From: Nomia melanderi
Lineage: Eukaryota; Arthropoda; Insecta; Hymenoptera; Halictidae
Length of the DNA stretch: 64,000 nucleotides
Assembly: GCF_051020985.1 (NCBI RefSeq)
Contig: NC_134999.1
Coordinates: 29,359,160-29,423,159, forward strand
Direction: 5' to 3'
The notes beneath the pieces were generated by a model that searched no databases, was not told where the DNA came from, and saw nothing but the letters and a program-made list of their open reading frames with translations. Shown here piece after piece: positions 11,634 to 22,165 of the stretch (position 1 is its first letter; each line of letters starts with the position of its first letter). The translations under genes were made by a program, and so were the position numbers.

Positions 11634-12410
11634 AGTGAGCGGCTCATTTGACGACGCAACAGCCGAAATTCGCGTTTCGAATCTCCAAGACCTACATCCG
11701 TACAGCCGTATGTTTACAGTGGGAACGAAAGGGTTAATAGAATATATCCGAGGCCATTGCATTGCGCACAGTACCGCGGTTAACCGTGTAACACGGCGGT
11801 TATTAAATATAAACGGCGCGGGACAGCGCGAACGTCAATATTGCGAAGAGATCAGGGAAGAAAGACAGGTTACGTGAGAAAGCGAACGTCGTTTTGTAGT
11901 AGCAAAAGGTGAACGCTTAACTGCTCTAAAGGTTATTGCCGTGGTATCATCGGTGCGTCGAAGAAGAGGGAAACGGGGCAGGACGCTTGCGATCGCGCTC
12001 GCGCGCGCACGTCCGGGCTGAAGAAGGACGAAAGCGCGGAGCGTCGAGTAAAAACTGACGAGTACTTTCTATTTGTCTTCTTCGCAAACACCGCGGTGGC
12101 TACGTGAGTAATCGTATTACGTGTCCGAGATCCTATCGAACTGAAATCCATTCGCCGTAATTATCGGTGGACGATGTAATCTCGCCGGGTTTATCGCGCG
12201 TTTCAGCAATTAGTCGCGCGGATAATTGCTTTATTAATCTCTCAGCCGCGGTGCGTAGGATTTGGTACGGGCACGATGAATTGTGGGAAATCCATTCGCG
12301 CGAGCGGCAACTTTCAGGATTTATTCGATCGACAATGCATGAATTACGCGCACGTGTCCCGTTTACATTGTGCTCTGGGTAGACGCCTGTGTACGTATGC
12401 CTAGGTATGG
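11634..12410. other. CpG island without a gene
   Basis: CpG-rich, with CGCGCTCGCGCGCGCACG near 11994. The short frames on both strands (up to 80 codons) have no domain. The right part (12150-12350) carries clustered TAAT-core motifs and a TGTGGGAAA. Confidence 0.55.
12150..12350. promoter_or_regulatory. candidate enhancer-like motif cluster
   Basis: Within about 130 bp lie TAATTA (12158), CAATTAG (12207), ATAATTGC (12222), TTATTAATC (12231) and TGTGGGAAA (12282-12290). The first four fit homeodomain binding cores and the last fits the Suppressor of Hairless consensus YGTGRGAAM. The motifs stand in CpG-rich DNA, where TAAT cores are less expected by chance. The enhancer role is inference. Confidence 0.25.
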
Positions 12411-12656
12411 ATGACCACGAAATGTATTCTCACGGGGATTTAATGTTGCAACGACTGTTTGCGTTTTCTTTCTTTTACCGATGATATCTCGCGTTGTGTA
12501 TCGGTTTCGATTTGTTCGTGGAATCTTGGTGTTTCTAATGGTTCGTTCGTTGGTGCTTTGCACGTGAAGTGGGATTTTTCTTTTTGGTTGGCTGACGGGA
12601 GAGGTGAGGATGATGTGATTAGTAGGATGGAATTGTAATTAAGAATTGTGCATCGT

Positions 12657-12906
12657 TTAACACGTTGCCCTATGATGTATTTCTTAGCTGTGATCGACGC
12701 AACTACCTTATCGTGAATAATTTATTAGGAGAACGCACGGTTTTATGCTTACTCTATGTTTATGTTTACTTCAAAGGGTAATGACTAATAATAGAAAAGT
12801 AATATTTAATTCCTGTTTAGAAAAAATAAATAACACTTAGATTTCTCGAATTCAGTTTGAAATTTTCGTCACGAGTCTGACGCGATATTGTAGGTGAAAG
12901 GGTTAA
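12657..12906. mobile_element. family E TTAA MITE (copy 2)
   Basis: Begins TTAACACGTTGCCCTATGAT and ends GGTGAAAGGGTTAA. It shares TTACTCTATGTTTATGTTTAC, CTAATAATAGAAAAGTAATA and CACGAGTCTGACGCGATATT with other E copies. 250 bp, uninterrupted; it serves as the length reference for the split copy at 50649. Confidence 0.85.
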
Positions 12907-12988
12907 CGAACGACCTTTTCCATGCTATATCCTTTTCGTTAGTTAATTAAAATTTCTAATTCAACGGGATTTTTATTTTGCCTTTAGT

Positions 12989-13195
12989 TTAATGCTAGTA
13001 CAACCGAGCATTCATTGGGTAATCTATTAATTATTTATTTATTTTCGATTTATTCAGACATCTGATGTAGTATTTCAGTGAAATTATTTACTTTCAAAAT
13101 CATTTCAGATATTGAATACTTTTAAAATATCAATAATTAGAAAATAAGGGAACTGAAACCCGTCATTTTGACGAGTACAGTAGTTCTTGTGTTAA
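12989..13195. mobile_element. family F TTAA MITE (copy 1, uninterrupted)
   Basis: Left TTAATGCTAGTACAACCGAGC and right CAGTAGTTCTTGTGTTAA form an imperfect TIR. The interior CTTTCAAAATCATTTCAGA and CCGTCATTTTGACGAGTAC recurs in copies at 14461, 20563 and 44937. It is 207 bp. Its central TTTTAAAATATC corresponds to the unoccupied site that is filled in the 14461 copy. Confidence 0.82.
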
Positions 13196-14002
13196 TACAA
13201 TTCCCCTCAGAAAAATTATATTCCCGGGTGTACACTAGTCTATTAAAAAGAATTTCTGATGAGATGTACTAATCACACATCAAATTACAAAATAGAGGAA
13301 TTCGCTATCTAGGATAAATAATCCCAGAAACAAGACCATGAACATATATATCCATAAAAACTGTTTAACCCTTTGTACTCCAAAGACTTTTTGACTTCTC
13401 ACTTCAGCATTCGCAAGCATATTATCCAATTCAACTGCATTGTACTGCAGAATTCTATTGAATTCAATCGCAACATTTGTGAATCACCGAAATTGCCTTT
13501 TACATATTATCAATCGATTCGTTAATTGACTTGTTAATTGATGTATCAATTGATTACGTACAAATCGCATCGTCACTAACAAATAGAGAACAGTCAAACT
13601 TAAGTGTTCAGTCTGTACAGTTTCACTTGCAATACACAATTAAACAAACACACAGGACAAACCTATTCACAAACACACGCAACAATTTCAAAACGCAATA
13701 AACAATTTGTCCGTACACCCACAAACCCCGCGGTCACGCGATTCCGTTCGCGCAACCCACCCTGCGCATCTTACGAGCGCAGTGAAATCGAATATGCATC
13801 CGTATGATTTATTTTCATTGTTTTCAAATGTTGGGTCGGTCCCACATATCTCACAGATTGCTGGACATTCTGTATATGGTAAATTAAATTATTAACATCT
13901 CAATGCTCGTTCTGCTCGCGCATCGTTCCGTTAGATAACTGTATTTCCAAGGAGCGTGGTGCAACGAACTTCGATTTTCAACTTGCCAGAAGGACATAAC
14001 TT
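13196..14002. other. non-coding segment with one solo TTAA-type end
   Basis: AT-rich, becoming more GC-rich after about 13700. TTAACCCTTTGTACTCCAAA at 13365 resembles the left end of a piggyBac-type MITE, but no matching right end was found. Nothing coding recognised. Confidence 0.45.
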
Positions 14003-14129
14003 TTGGATCGCGGATGGTATTCGCCGTGGCGCACCGAGGAGGAGGAGGAAAAAGAAAAAGGGGGAAAGAAGAAACGGATCGATGAAAAAATTCAAATAGG
14101 ATTACCGAAGGGGAGAGGAAAGAGAGAGG
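14003..14129. other. purine-rich non-coding segment
   Basis: The plus strand from about 14035 to 14085 is GA/AAG rich, giving an open frame of 73 codons dominated by Glu and Lys that continues to 14224. I regard it as compositional. Confidence 0.5.
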
Positions 14130-14260
14130 TAACCGTGGGTGTGGAGGATACCGTCTTAAATACTGCCAGAAGGCAAAGTATAATACTAAAAGGTTACTAC
14201 CGCATCATCGTCACGTCAAGCTAACAGGGAGATTAATACCCCTATAGTTGAACGCTGGTT
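14130..14260. repeat. dispersed GC-rich segment, copy 1
   Basis: Shares CCGTGGGTG.GGA, TGCCAGAAGG, AGGTTACTACCGCATCATCG, CACGTCAA and AGATTA.T.CCCC..T with 19800-19918 in the same order and orientation. Neither TTAA ends nor a common reading frame accompanies the match. Function unknown. Confidence 0.75.
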
Positions 14261-14460
14261 ACGTTTGCCGTTATATTCCCGATGTTATTAATAATCACGA
14301 ACGAAGAGTGAATCGCGTTATTAATGACTCCGGTAATAATGATAATAATAATAATCCGACGGATAGCGGATAATCAATTATCAATTACAATTACAACGGC
14401 AGCTGCTGGTTTAATTCATTACAAAGATCAGCTGGAATACGATATTTTATTCATTACGAA
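14261..14460. other. non-coding spacer with short ATA run
   Basis: AT-rich, containing an AATAATGATAATAATAATAA run at about 14334-14353. Nothing else recognised. Confidence 0.5.
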
Positions 14461-14612
14461 TTAACAGTAGAACTGCCGAGCATTTAATACGATTGATAGT
14501 GTAATCCCTATAAAAATTGTAACAATAGATTATTTTCAATTTCTATGGATATTTGTTGTAGAATTCAAGTGAAAGTATTTCTTTTCAAGATCGTTTCGAA
14601 TATTTGACGATT

Positions 14613-14833
14613 TTAACAATAAAACTACTCAGTGAGTCAAATTGACTTCAGAATTCTTATTTTGCAAATATTTACAACATGAAGGTGTTCCTGCGAGAGG
14701 TTTTTAATTAAATTTCTGTATTTGTACGGATACAAGACTAGGAGACTCTTCGGATCACGTAAAATGTATTGTTCTAATTTTTATAAGAAATTAGAAATAA
14801 GTTACTCTAATTGCTTAGTAGTTTTAGTGTTAA
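14613..14833. mobile_element. family B TTAA MITE (copy 2)
   Basis: Left TTAACAATAAAACTACTCAG pairs with right TAGTAGTTTTAGTGTTAA. It is 221 bp. GAGACTCTTCGGATCACG and TTGTTCTAATTTTTATAAG recur in the copies at 10080 (reverse) and, in part, 25305. It shares its right TTAA with element M. Confidence 0.85.
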
Positions 14834-15324
14834 CGCATTGCATACTGGTAACGAGAAATCTCGTTTCTATATAAAGACATTTGACTATGTAGCTTTACTA
14901 ATTATCACAGCATTTAAAAAAGTATTGAATTTGATTCGAACTGATTATATATATTTAAAATATAAGTCGCTCGAAAGCCAATTTAACTCCAGAAAACAGA
15001 AATTGAGAAAATTAATGTTTTGGCTTCTGAAATTATTGTACAACATATTCAGAAGCTATAAATAGAAGGACTTTTTCTAGAGAAAACGTAGAAATGAGCA
15101 AATCCTTTAATAACTAAAAAGAATGTTATTTATTCCATTACAATTTACAAGAATCAGAAAATATAGAAAAATCGACTTAACCGCATTTGCTTCTATGTGA
15201 CTCATATCACATAACAATATAATATTTGAATTTTTCTGTACACAGTGATATAAGTTGATCTCACTGAAAATCGTCGTCCGCATAATTCAGTTTTCTGAAA
15301 ATTAACCGGCACGCGATGTGTTAA
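14830..15324. mobile_element. family M TTAA element
   Basis: Left TTAACGCATTGCATACTGGT pairs with right ACCGGCACGCGATGTGTTAA, an inverted repeat of about 20 bp with several mismatches, mostly transitions. It is 495 bp with an AT-rich interior and no recognisable protein (an 84-codon frame at 14811-15065 is compositional). Inserted at the TTAA that ends the B element. Confidence 0.75.
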
Positions 15325-15394
15325 GATATCAATCATTGCGAAACAAGAAAACCGCAGCCAGTGATTTTGACTGGTACGGTAGTTGTATTGTTAA

Positions 15395-17410
15395 ATGGCG
15401 AATAGAATTTGATTGTGACGTTACCGGTGACCGGTGAATGTTGCGCGACAGTAATGTTATTTACGTCGAACTCGGTTACACAATCGTACGAAATACAATT
15501 ATGGAAAGTAATAATTGTCGTCTGTGTGTCTCGGTTTGATTAATGCTTCGTTTCTATGATATTGATAGTGGCGGAAAGCTATTAATATTCTTGAAGTAAA
15601 GCTATTAGAGGCTGAATCATTTGACGCGGAAACGGGTTGAGGTGGGAAAGTATACGTAAATATAATTACTGCGATATTGATTGCAACGTGGTAGTAAGTA
15701 GCAGGAAATGTTTTTTGGTGAGCTTCTTCTATTTGAATTTTCATATTTTAGTAGTGTATGCAAACTGTAGGTAATTCTTTGTTTTATTGGTTTCATGGAT
15801 AAATATAAATTGGACAATATTTAATTGTATAGTGTTATAAATTATATTTAGGAGGAAACTGTAATTAGTAAATAAACCGTAGGTACAAGTATCAGTAAGT
15901 AAATACTAAATACTAGATTAATATTAAAATAATATTAAATATTAAGAGCACTGGATACTTGTACAATTATTAAATTTAATAAAATAAAAATCTAGGACTG
16001 AACTATTTTATTCCCATCTAAATGTGAATACAATAAATTGTATTATTACATTATTATTTAATCATTTGTAATTTAATTTGACGTATTCAGTATTACATTT
16101 TATTTAGTTTAATTTAGAATTTATTTGTACGTCCGTGAATGTTTCATACAATCGCAAATGAAATATTAAATGTGAATAATATCGTAACGTGCATAATTTC
16201 AATTTCCGCTGTATTTACGATTCATATATTCATTTTTAGGAAAGCTACAAGTACTTTGAACTCCAATTAGATTATAAATGATATATTAAATTTAATGTTT
16301 CTGATCACAGAAATAGTTCTTGTAAAGTACATATGATTTACGACACCAGTATTTGCAAAATCAATTTTGACACCTGTGCCTGTTTATAATTCTTAATTAG
16401 AAAGTTAACATGAAGCTTTATGGAATTACTTTTGTGACTAACTGTAAAGCCTCTGTTGCGAAAGCAACAGCAATAGTTTCTTACCACGCCGTACAGAATC
16501 GTAAAAATGCTCGCAACCTATGTACCAACAAGTGCGTTTATGATTAATCCTTGTCTGAGTCACCTATTAATAACAACTGCGCGATTATATACACAAATAC
16601 AGCAACTGGTAGCTGTACCTTGACAAACAAATTAATCGACTTGATCTATGAAATTAATCGCTACGCCCACGATTCATAGAAAAACGATCCACTATTAAGG
16701 GAGCATGGGAAAGGTAACGTGCCGAGTAGAAATTGATTAAATATTTGCGATATAATAGGAAGTTTATAGTGTCATTAATAAAACAAATTCGTTTTCAATC
16801 AAACTATTCTAACGTAAGACAATACATTTGAATTAGAATTCAAAGAGACTTATAATATGTATCTATAAATAATTTTAGGAGAAAAGAAGTCACATGACTA
16901 TGATAATATTTGCTACATTACTTTAACTTGTGTAACACAATTAACGTACCAGTAATATTTTTAATGTAACACACTTGTCTTATTTTATATTTTTGATGAT
17001 ATTATCTTTTTGTATTTCATTGTCAACACTGCTTCGAAGACTATAGGAAAAGTAATAGACACACAAATCTGAGAAAATTTTGTTTAAATCTTAGCCAAAA
17101 AGAAAAGAAAATGAAGTTAATAATTTTACATATTTATATATTTATTTATTAAGAGTGTGTAGATTTTACTTTAGCTCCAAGGAATTCAGAAACCAAGAAT
17201 CCTCTTGGATCAAATAAATAAACATCAATAGAGGAACAAGGAAAGAATGAAAAACTATAAATTCGGATGAACTTATAGTCTAATTACCATACTTTACCAT
17301 TACAGACAAAAATAAGCGCATTCCTGGTTTTACCAACATAAATATTAAATAAAACGTATCATTCACACTTAAAATATTTATTTTATTGCCTAATTTTATT
17401 TTATAACTTG
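15395..17410. other. AT-rich non-coding spacer
   Basis: Long AT-rich stretch with no paired TTAA termini and no recognisable gene. A weak CTAAATACTAG/AATATTAAA repetition near 15900-15945 is simple-sequence noise. Confidence 0.5.
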
Positions 17411-18010
17411 TTTTCCCCTATCTCCTAATTTCGTTTTCCAATTCTCCTCTCATGGATCTTAAATAAGATTTATGATATCCGCTTAAACTTTCCATGTTAC
17501 TGCGATTTCCAAATTCGCGTGCATGTAACAAGGGCATAAACATCCGGCAGCTGATCAATCGTTGAGCAGGCGTAGACGTTAAAAGATCCACAGACTCGGG
17601 TAAAAAGATCTCCCTCAGAAAACTGGCCGAGCACCGAAGCTTGTAAACTGAATCACATAAATCAAGCATGCGCATTTACATCAACTAATTAAGCTAGAAC
17701 CGAAGGCCGACGGTGCCGAGCGAAACAGTCGAAGAGATTCTTTTTTTCTCCTCCTAGTAATTTTCTGCATCCGTTGGGCAATCGTGGAAAGAGTTCGTGT
17801 CAATTAAAAAGACCGCAAACATCGGGATCGGTCTCAGAGGTTAGCGAAGTTAATTCGCGTGAGAACGTGCTATTAATAACGAGCCTGGTAGCAGTGCCTC
17901 GTTAAGTGGAGTTAATAGCTAAATCAACCTGCAAACCAAGAAACGATCCTCGGTGCAGAGGTAATGGAAAAGGAAACCGAGCTGGGTGTGGATCCAGCAG
18001 ATATCACTTC
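17411..18010. other. moderately GC-rich non-coding segment
   Basis: A minus-strand frame of 85 codons (17418-17675) and GC-richer sequence to about 18000 were inspected. No domain, promoter or splice structure was recognised. Confidence 0.4.
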
Positions 18011-19448
18011 AGATATCATTCTAGAGCAAGAAGACCCGAAAGGTTACATTTGCATAATTAATTAATTTAATCGATGGCTTGTATTATGTTCCGGTGGGAA
18101 TTATTATTGAGCTTTATCACTTGGTGAAAGATTTTAATGGGAAACGTGCCTGTTTCAATTGCACTCGGGATGTCTTGAAATTTCACGCTTGCAGAACTGG
18201 TTCACTTGTGTTTCCTTGGTAGATAAATCTGTAAAATTCATTTCGTGTTGTGTCGGACAGTTTTATTGAATGTTATCGTTCAGGTAATGGTCGCATTTGC
18301 GTTTTAATGTTATCAGAAATGAGTGTATCAGGTTTATGTTCTTGTAGGTTTATTAATACAGTTTTGAGTATAGTGCGTAATATATCTTTAATATTGTTGA
18401 TTCGATAAATATAATTTAGTAACTTTTTAGAGATATTGGAAATAAATCAATTTCAGTGTTTGGTACTTCTCGTGAGACTTTTTTAAGGTTTTATCTCGGC
18501 TTTGCTGTTAGCTGAATGAAGTAAATAACTTATTGGCGATGATGGCATGGTTGCAAGTGAGAGGTTTTACCAAAATTCTAATCTACTTTTCAGATTAGGT
18601 TGGCTTTTCTATTGATAACACGTTGACTGTCAAATCGACGTTCACAAATTCCCACGTCATTAAAATGTAATTTAATTCATGAAATGGAAACAGAGATCAA
18701 ATTTACCATAGTGGTTGATTGACTGTAGATTTTTATGTATTTGTGGCATGTACAAATTAGGAAAATGCCAGGAAACCTGTATATTAACGAAAATGATTTT
18801 CATTATCGAAGATCAAAAGTCATTCACTATGGTATTCAATTCAATGTAAATCCTACTGCCTTCTTGAAGTCTGTTTAACCCAATCATTTTCTTATTCTTA
18901 GCATGATTTCGTTTGTTCAAACCACTTCGAGTTAATTACATCCTGAACATTATAAAACACTTGTTACTGGTCTACGTGTTTTTATTCTTTTAATAATATT
19001 TCAATATATAGATAAATTGAGAAGCATAGCATAATTAATTCGAAGCTCATTACACAGGTGTGTTATACAATATCTAGCTTTGCAGATATGATTGCTTTTA
19101 AATAATGTAAAAATTAAATGAGTGCACAAATCGAAACTCCTATTAATTTGTCTGCAATGATAATTTCTCACTTACCAATAAAAAAAAATGCTAGCTCGTG
19201 GAAACTACCCTTTAACCAATTTGCAGTGTGCCCTCTTCTAAAAGTGCGTACTCAAATTGTATATTATATATAGTCTTTTCATAGAAACTGTAGTCATATA
19301 TATATATGTACATTCTTTCATTTGATTTCGCCATGGCTCAAAATATTTTTAAATTCTTGAAATTAACAATTGTATTTTAATTTTCACTGAAATTTTAATA
19401 TCAAAAGCAAACAGTAACTACTGTCTACGCATAACACTGGTCAAAACG
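18011..19448. other. AT-rich non-coding spacer
   Basis: AT-rich. ATAACACGTTGACTGTCAAA at about 18616 matches the TTAAC.CGTTGACT motif in the duplicated segment at 1888-2400, but no partner end was found. Confidence 0.45.
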
Positions 19449-19611
19449 CAAAAGATTACCATTTTCTTCATTGCCATGTCTACATGACGAGTATACTCGT
19501 CACAATATAAAAGATTACCATTACAACGAAAAAAATCACCATTCCTCCACAATGACTATTCCCGTCATACCACAAAATATCACCATTTCCTCGTGACGAG
19601 TATACTCGTCC
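19449..19611. repeat. short interspersed repeats with paired 18/16-bp palindromes
   Basis: TGACGAGTATACTCGTCA (19485-19502) is a perfect palindrome. GACGAGTATACTCGTC recurs at 19595-19610. Each follows AAAAGATTACCATT-like units (about 19450, 19507, 19530, 19573), so the segment is a degenerate tandem repeat. A TATA-like box follows directly. Confidence 0.8.
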
Positions 19612-19619
19612 ACGGCCGG

Positions 19620-19630
19620 TATAAATAAAC
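19620..19630 (+). promoter_or_regulatory. TATA-like box
   Basis: GGTATAAATAAACC stands at the transition from the palindromic repeats to GC-richer DNA. The match to a TATA box is good, but no gene is recognised downstream: the 62-codon frame at 19659-19847 has no domain. Promoter activity is inference. Confidence 0.25.
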
Positions 19631-19799
19631 CCTGGTCCCGAGCGTTTCAAACAAACCAATGCGATCGCTATCCACGGACCATCAATCGTCGAACAAAGCC
19701 GGACTCGAATTAAAACGGACTCGGACGAGTTTAATGGCCAAACGGAGGTGCGAATCGCGAGAGGATCCAGGTCAATCGTTGGAAGGTGAACGTATTGGC

Positions 19800-19918
19800 G
19801 GCCGTGGGTGCGGATATCACCTCCGACGGTGCCAGAAGGAGAAGTAACCTAAAGGTTACTACCGCATCATCGCCACGTCAAACTACCAGCTAGATTAGTC
19901 CCCCTTGGGCGAACACGA
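19800..19918. repeat. dispersed GC-rich segment, copy 2
   Basis: Counterpart of 14130-14260. It has CCGTGGGTGCGGA, then GTGCCAGAAGG, AGGTTACTACCGCATCATCG (20 identical bases), CACGTCAAACTA and AGATTAGTCCCCCTTG. Identity decays on both sides. Not linked to TTAA ends. Confidence 0.75.
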
Positions 19919-20562
19919 GGTATGTTTTGCTCGGCCGCATCTCTGTCTCTGTCGGGCCTGCTCTCTGTACACGACGCAGTAAATGACTACATTGCCAGCC
20001 GGTAGGTTGGTAGGTAGGTAGGTCGGTTGGTCGCCCGGTAAGTATATTAAACGATCCTATTCCCCCACCGCACCGCGCCGTTCGAGTCCCCTTACTCGTT
20101 CTTTCTTTCGCTGCACCGCGAGCTGCCGCTTCTAGGATCTGTGGGAGCGCCTTTCACCTAATTGTTGGCACAATATGTGAAGACTGAGCCACCACGGTTC
20201 CCATCGACTTCTGGAGATGATTCCCCGGCTCGTGGCGCCTTTAGCACAGTTCAACGGTAAGGTCGATACTCGTAGACCACCTGCAGCAGAGGATTTTTCT
20301 TGAGCGTAACGGGTATCCTGGTAGCTAATGATGATATCTGATGCTGTTAGGATGAATTGCCGGGATACATACTCGAGCGGTGTTTGTTGATTTTGATTAC
20401 TTTCGTAGAAAGTTCTTGCGATGGTGCTTGATGCGAAACTTCTTTTTGTGGCTCGATTTTTCCATGGACGAGGTGGAGATAGAGTTAGAGCTGAGCATTT
20501 GTTGGAGTTGATATGTGATCCTTGGAAAGATTGCAACAGGTTTTTTCCTTTTTGATTCTTTT
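19919..20562. other. CpG-rich segment with GGTA tandem run
   Basis: GGTAGGTTGGTAGGTAGGTAGG at about 20001-20022 is a tetranucleotide run that shades into GGTCGGTTGGTCG. The rest is moderately GC-rich. A 134-codon minus frame (20132-20536) has no recognisable domain. Confidence 0.5.
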
Positions 20563-20882
20563 GGATGTTTGTTGGAATGTTTAAGTGAAACTATTCATTT
20601 TTTAAATAATTTCGGATATCGAATATTTTTGATATATTAACCCTTTGCACTATCAGTCACCATTTAATTTTATATAATAAAATTACAAAGTGTTATATAT
20701 AATATTAAGTTTTCTTTAATGCATCAATATGTGAAATATTTATATAAAATAGCTTTGTTTCTTAATTGGCGTATGTTTTCTCATTAGTTCGTTCCAAATA
20801 GTGTCTTTATGTCTCATTGGAAGTTGAGGAATAAGAAAATTTTAGACTGTCGTTTTGATGGGTACGGTAGTTTTAGTATTAA
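20563..20882. mobile_element. family F element (copy 3) carrying an A element
   Basis: AGTGAAACTATTCATTTTTT and AATTTCGGATATCGAATA match the F interior. The right end reads GACTGTCGTTTTGATGGGTAC then GGTAGTTTTAGTATTAA. The left end is lost. A TTAACCC element interrupts it at 20637. Confidence 0.65.
20637..20830. mobile_element. family A TTAA MITE, right end lost (copy 4)
   Basis: Left end TTAACCCTTTGCACTATCAG. AAATATTTATATAAAATAGC, GCTTTGTTTCTTAATTG and TCTCATTGGAA match the A copies at 28327 and 60500. The usual GTGCAAAGGGTTAA right end is absent, so this copy is truncated inside its F host. Confidence 0.7.
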
Positions 20883-21313
20883 AGCTGTAGGGTAAAAGCA
20901 GACAGAAAAGTTAGAGAAAGTAAAATAAAGTACTAGTACAGATATGGGTTAAACAAGTATTGTCTAACAGAATAAACTATACTCTCATTACAATCCTCAT
21001 AATTTTGCAATGGACCATATACCTTCAGTTAATGTTAAGTGTAAAACACATCGGAATAAATTCAAATTGAAAGCTCTGTTAAAGACTACTTTGAAGAGAA
21101 AATTAACGTTAAGTAAATTTTAACAGGAAATATTTAAAATAGCTTAATGTGATTGGATAGGTATAAAATGAAATGTAACGATTCTTGCTATGTACTTACA
21201 AATCTTAGGTACACACAAAAAATTTCGTTCCCTTTTATAGATACATTTGAATTATAATATCAACTTAAATTATAATATCAACATATAAAATTCTCTTCTA
21301 CTAAGCTTCTAGT
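20883..21313. other. AT-rich non-coding spacer
   Basis: No gene and no paired TTAA termini recognised. AAATTATAATATCAAC occurs twice near 21250-21285 as a small local repeat. Confidence 0.5.
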
Positions 21314-21820
21314 AAACTTTCCGATTGATAACAGTAGAACTCCGTATAACTCGACTAAAAAATTCCACATTACATCACGTTAACGATAAACGTACCGCGA
21401 CCGGTTTTAAAATTTAATTAAAAATTTTGTATTTTATTTCGTCCACTTAACTTTCTATCAATTCTTAGATTGTTCGATTAATCAGTTTATCAGTATTTTC
21501 CTTTCCTTTTGTTTAAGTTTCCACTAAAAAAGGTGCTCGTTCAATTCATTTACTTTTATTTTATAACTAATTATTTAGCTGATTAGAGTGGAAATAGTTG
21601 TATATAAACTGCTGGTACATTTAATGTTAAATTACTGTTTTGAATATTACTCCAACTTCTTCCTCTGCATGCGTTTTCTCATGAACAATCTCCCTCAAAC
21701 CTTCTTCAACAATTTTCTAACTGCGTTATGGGGGATCCCACTGTACCATCAATCTTACACAAAGTGCAATAAGAACCAACATCATTCATTCACCCTACAA
21801 CCAAAGAACTCCTTACATAT
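21314..21820. repeat. tandem duplication unit 1, filled site
   Basis: AAACTTTCCGATTGATAACA through to CCAAAGAACTCCTTACA is repeated at 21903-22165. Runs include CAACAATTTTCTAACTGCG and TTATGGGGGATCCCACTGTA. This unit holds a C element at 21380-21630 that unit 2 lacks. Without it the unit is about 260 bp, equal to unit 2. Confidence 0.9.
21380..21630. mobile_element. family C TTAA MITE (copy 5)
   Basis: Left TTAACGATAAACGTACCGCG pairs with right GGTACATTTAATGTTAA. The interior AGATTGTTCGATTAATCAG is diagnostic of C. It is 251 bp including both TTAA copies. The sister duplication unit has a single TTAA at 21969-21972 in the same context, so the element boundaries and the TTAA target duplication are directly visible. 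Confidence 0.92.
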
Positions 21821-21902
21821 ATATAATCTTTGTACGATAATCTCCATAATCTACTTTCGTGTCTTCAATATTTCTCATACAAAACTCAAATACAGTTAAA
21901 GC

Positions 21903-22165
21903 AAACTTTCCGATTGATAACAGTAGAACCCCATATAACTCGATTAAAAAATTCCTCATTACATCGCGTTAAGTTCCCCTTTTGAATGCTAATCCAACTT
22001 CCTCCTCTGCTTGCATAACTTTCTCATGAACAGTCTCCTACAAACATTCTTCAACAATTTTCTAACTGCGTTATGGGGGATCCCACTGTACCATCGATCG
22101 TACACACCCAAAGTGCAACAAGAACCAACAACATTCCCTCACCCTACAGTCAAAGAGCTCCTTAC
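21903..22165. repeat. tandem duplication unit 2, empty site
   Basis: Matches unit 1 closely across 263 bp but reads ACATCGCGTTAAGTTCCCC where unit 1 carries the C element. Both units contain an open frame with FFNNFLTALWGIPLYH, but a 4-bp indel shifts the frame between units, which argues against coding. Confidence 0.9.

Larger units (their letters stand above)
14461..15394. mobile_element. family F element carrying B and M insertions
   Basis: Left end TTAACAGTAGAACTGCCGAGC; right end CCAGTGATTTTGACTGGTAC then GGTAGTTGTATTGTTAA. The host is split at GATTTTAA / TTAAGATATC, exactly where copy 1 (12989) reads CTTTTAAAATATC. Removing the 708-bp insert leaves 226 bp against 207 bp for copy 1. Confidence 0.85.

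Noticed and set aside
21331..21356. AACAGTAGAACTCCGTATAAC as a possible pogo/Tigger-type terminus
   Set aside because: The start resembles such ends, but no matching inverted end was found near either duplication unit.
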